64,000 nt of DNA, from the NCBI GenBank assembly GCA_025194985.1, contig JAOANE010000046.1, forward strand, positions 103,374 through 167,373. The letters are read 5' to 3'. Below the pieces are notes generated by a model. That model saw only the letters and a program-made list of their open reading frames with translations. It was not told the origin of the DNA and searched no databases. This document shows, in pieces, positions 63,968-64,000 of the stretch. A program made the position numbers and the translations under genes. This stretch comes from Regnicoccus frigidus (lineage in GTDB: Bacteria > Cyanobacteriota > Cyanobacteriia > PCC-6307 > Cyanobiaceae). Numbering within the stretch: position 1 is the first letter of the stretch; every line of letters starts with the position of its first letter.

Positions 63968-64000
63968 GTGCCAGATCCGCTCTACCGCACCCTCGTGTGG
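63968..64000 (+). CDS. start of a gene cut by the window end
   Basis: GTG 63968 opens the frame MPDPLYRTLVW, which continues beyond the window. The start resembles the beginning of cyanobacterial DUF3177 proteins as I recall them, but eleven residues are too few to decide. An ATG at 63945 in another frame is an alternative. It is divergent from the FIST gene. Confidence 0.3.
   Translation, partial: MPDPLYRTLVW

Overview
The window is a G+C-rich chromosomal segment of a unicellular cyanobacterium, most likely an alpha-cyanobacterium of the Cyanobium/Synechococcus group. The sequence shows psaC, psbK, psbI, psbN and psbH, the nitrogen regulator ntcA, many cyanobacteria-restricted families (DUF1997, DUF3084, DUF3146, DUF3155, DUF3181, DUF3769, DUF4079), an ictB-type gene and HIP1 octamers (GCGATCGC, e.g. 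383-390, 8510-8517, 9227-9234). The orders tkt-fabF-acpP-psaC-glmS, tgt-psbK, psbN/psbH-tatA-pth, ntcA-DUF3084 and dcd/thyX are typical picocyanobacterial neighbourhoods (recalled, not searched). There is no transposase, integrase, prophage or CRISPR array.

Layout. 1-2.2 kb: the end of a HEAT-repeat protein, then a TPP riboswitch and thiC. 2.2-7.5 kb: an accessory stretch, AT-richer up to about 6.4 kb. It holds a GrpB-family gene, a GluR0-like ligand-gated channel with an atypical pore, an exported NTF2-like protein, an SDR gene interrupted by a TGA, a decapitated LysR regulator and a GT2-GtrA glycosyltransferase. 7.6-16 kb: tkt, fabF, acpP, psaC, glmS, a CNNM/CorC protein and a sugar-type oxidoreductase. 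16-23.5 kb: a large phosphorylase-kinase-alpha-like GH15 protein, a WecB-type transferase, psbK, tgt, cobS and a histidine kinase. 23.9-34.2 kb: DUF3155, an esterase, purH, DUF4079, DUF1997, ispH, amt, sfsA, murJ and three small conserved genes. 34.25 kb: tRNA-Arg(ACG). 34.4-43.8 kb: glyA, a TagO/WecA-like transferase, cinA, leuC, leuD and a giant DUF3769 outer-membrane protein. 43.9-49.8 kb: psbI, a GH38 alpha-mannosidase, psbN, psbH, tatA, pth, DUF3146 and a YqgF-like protein. 49.8-64 kb: DUF3084, ntcA, a corrinoid-adenosyltransferase-like protein without a P-loop, dcd, thyX, a thioredoxin, a NIL-ferredoxin with a membrane partner, a lytic transglycosylase, glmM, a BadF-type sugar kinase, ictB, trmB and a FIST protein.

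Shared themes. Amino-sugar and envelope metabolism recurs (glmS, glmM, BadF-type kinase, TagO/WecA-like enzyme, WecB, murJ, Slt, DUF3769). Nitrogen control (ntcA with a candidate autoregulatory site, amt) and photosystem small subunits are the other main groups. Short tandem repeats with a period of exactly 15 bp appear at several unrelated loci, both coding and non-coding, often at gene ends; this is the most unusual structural signal. The most interesting proteins are the GluR0-like channel, the phosphorylase-kinase-like protein and the P-loop-less CobA/CobO homologue. All family assignments come from reading motifs; no database search was run.
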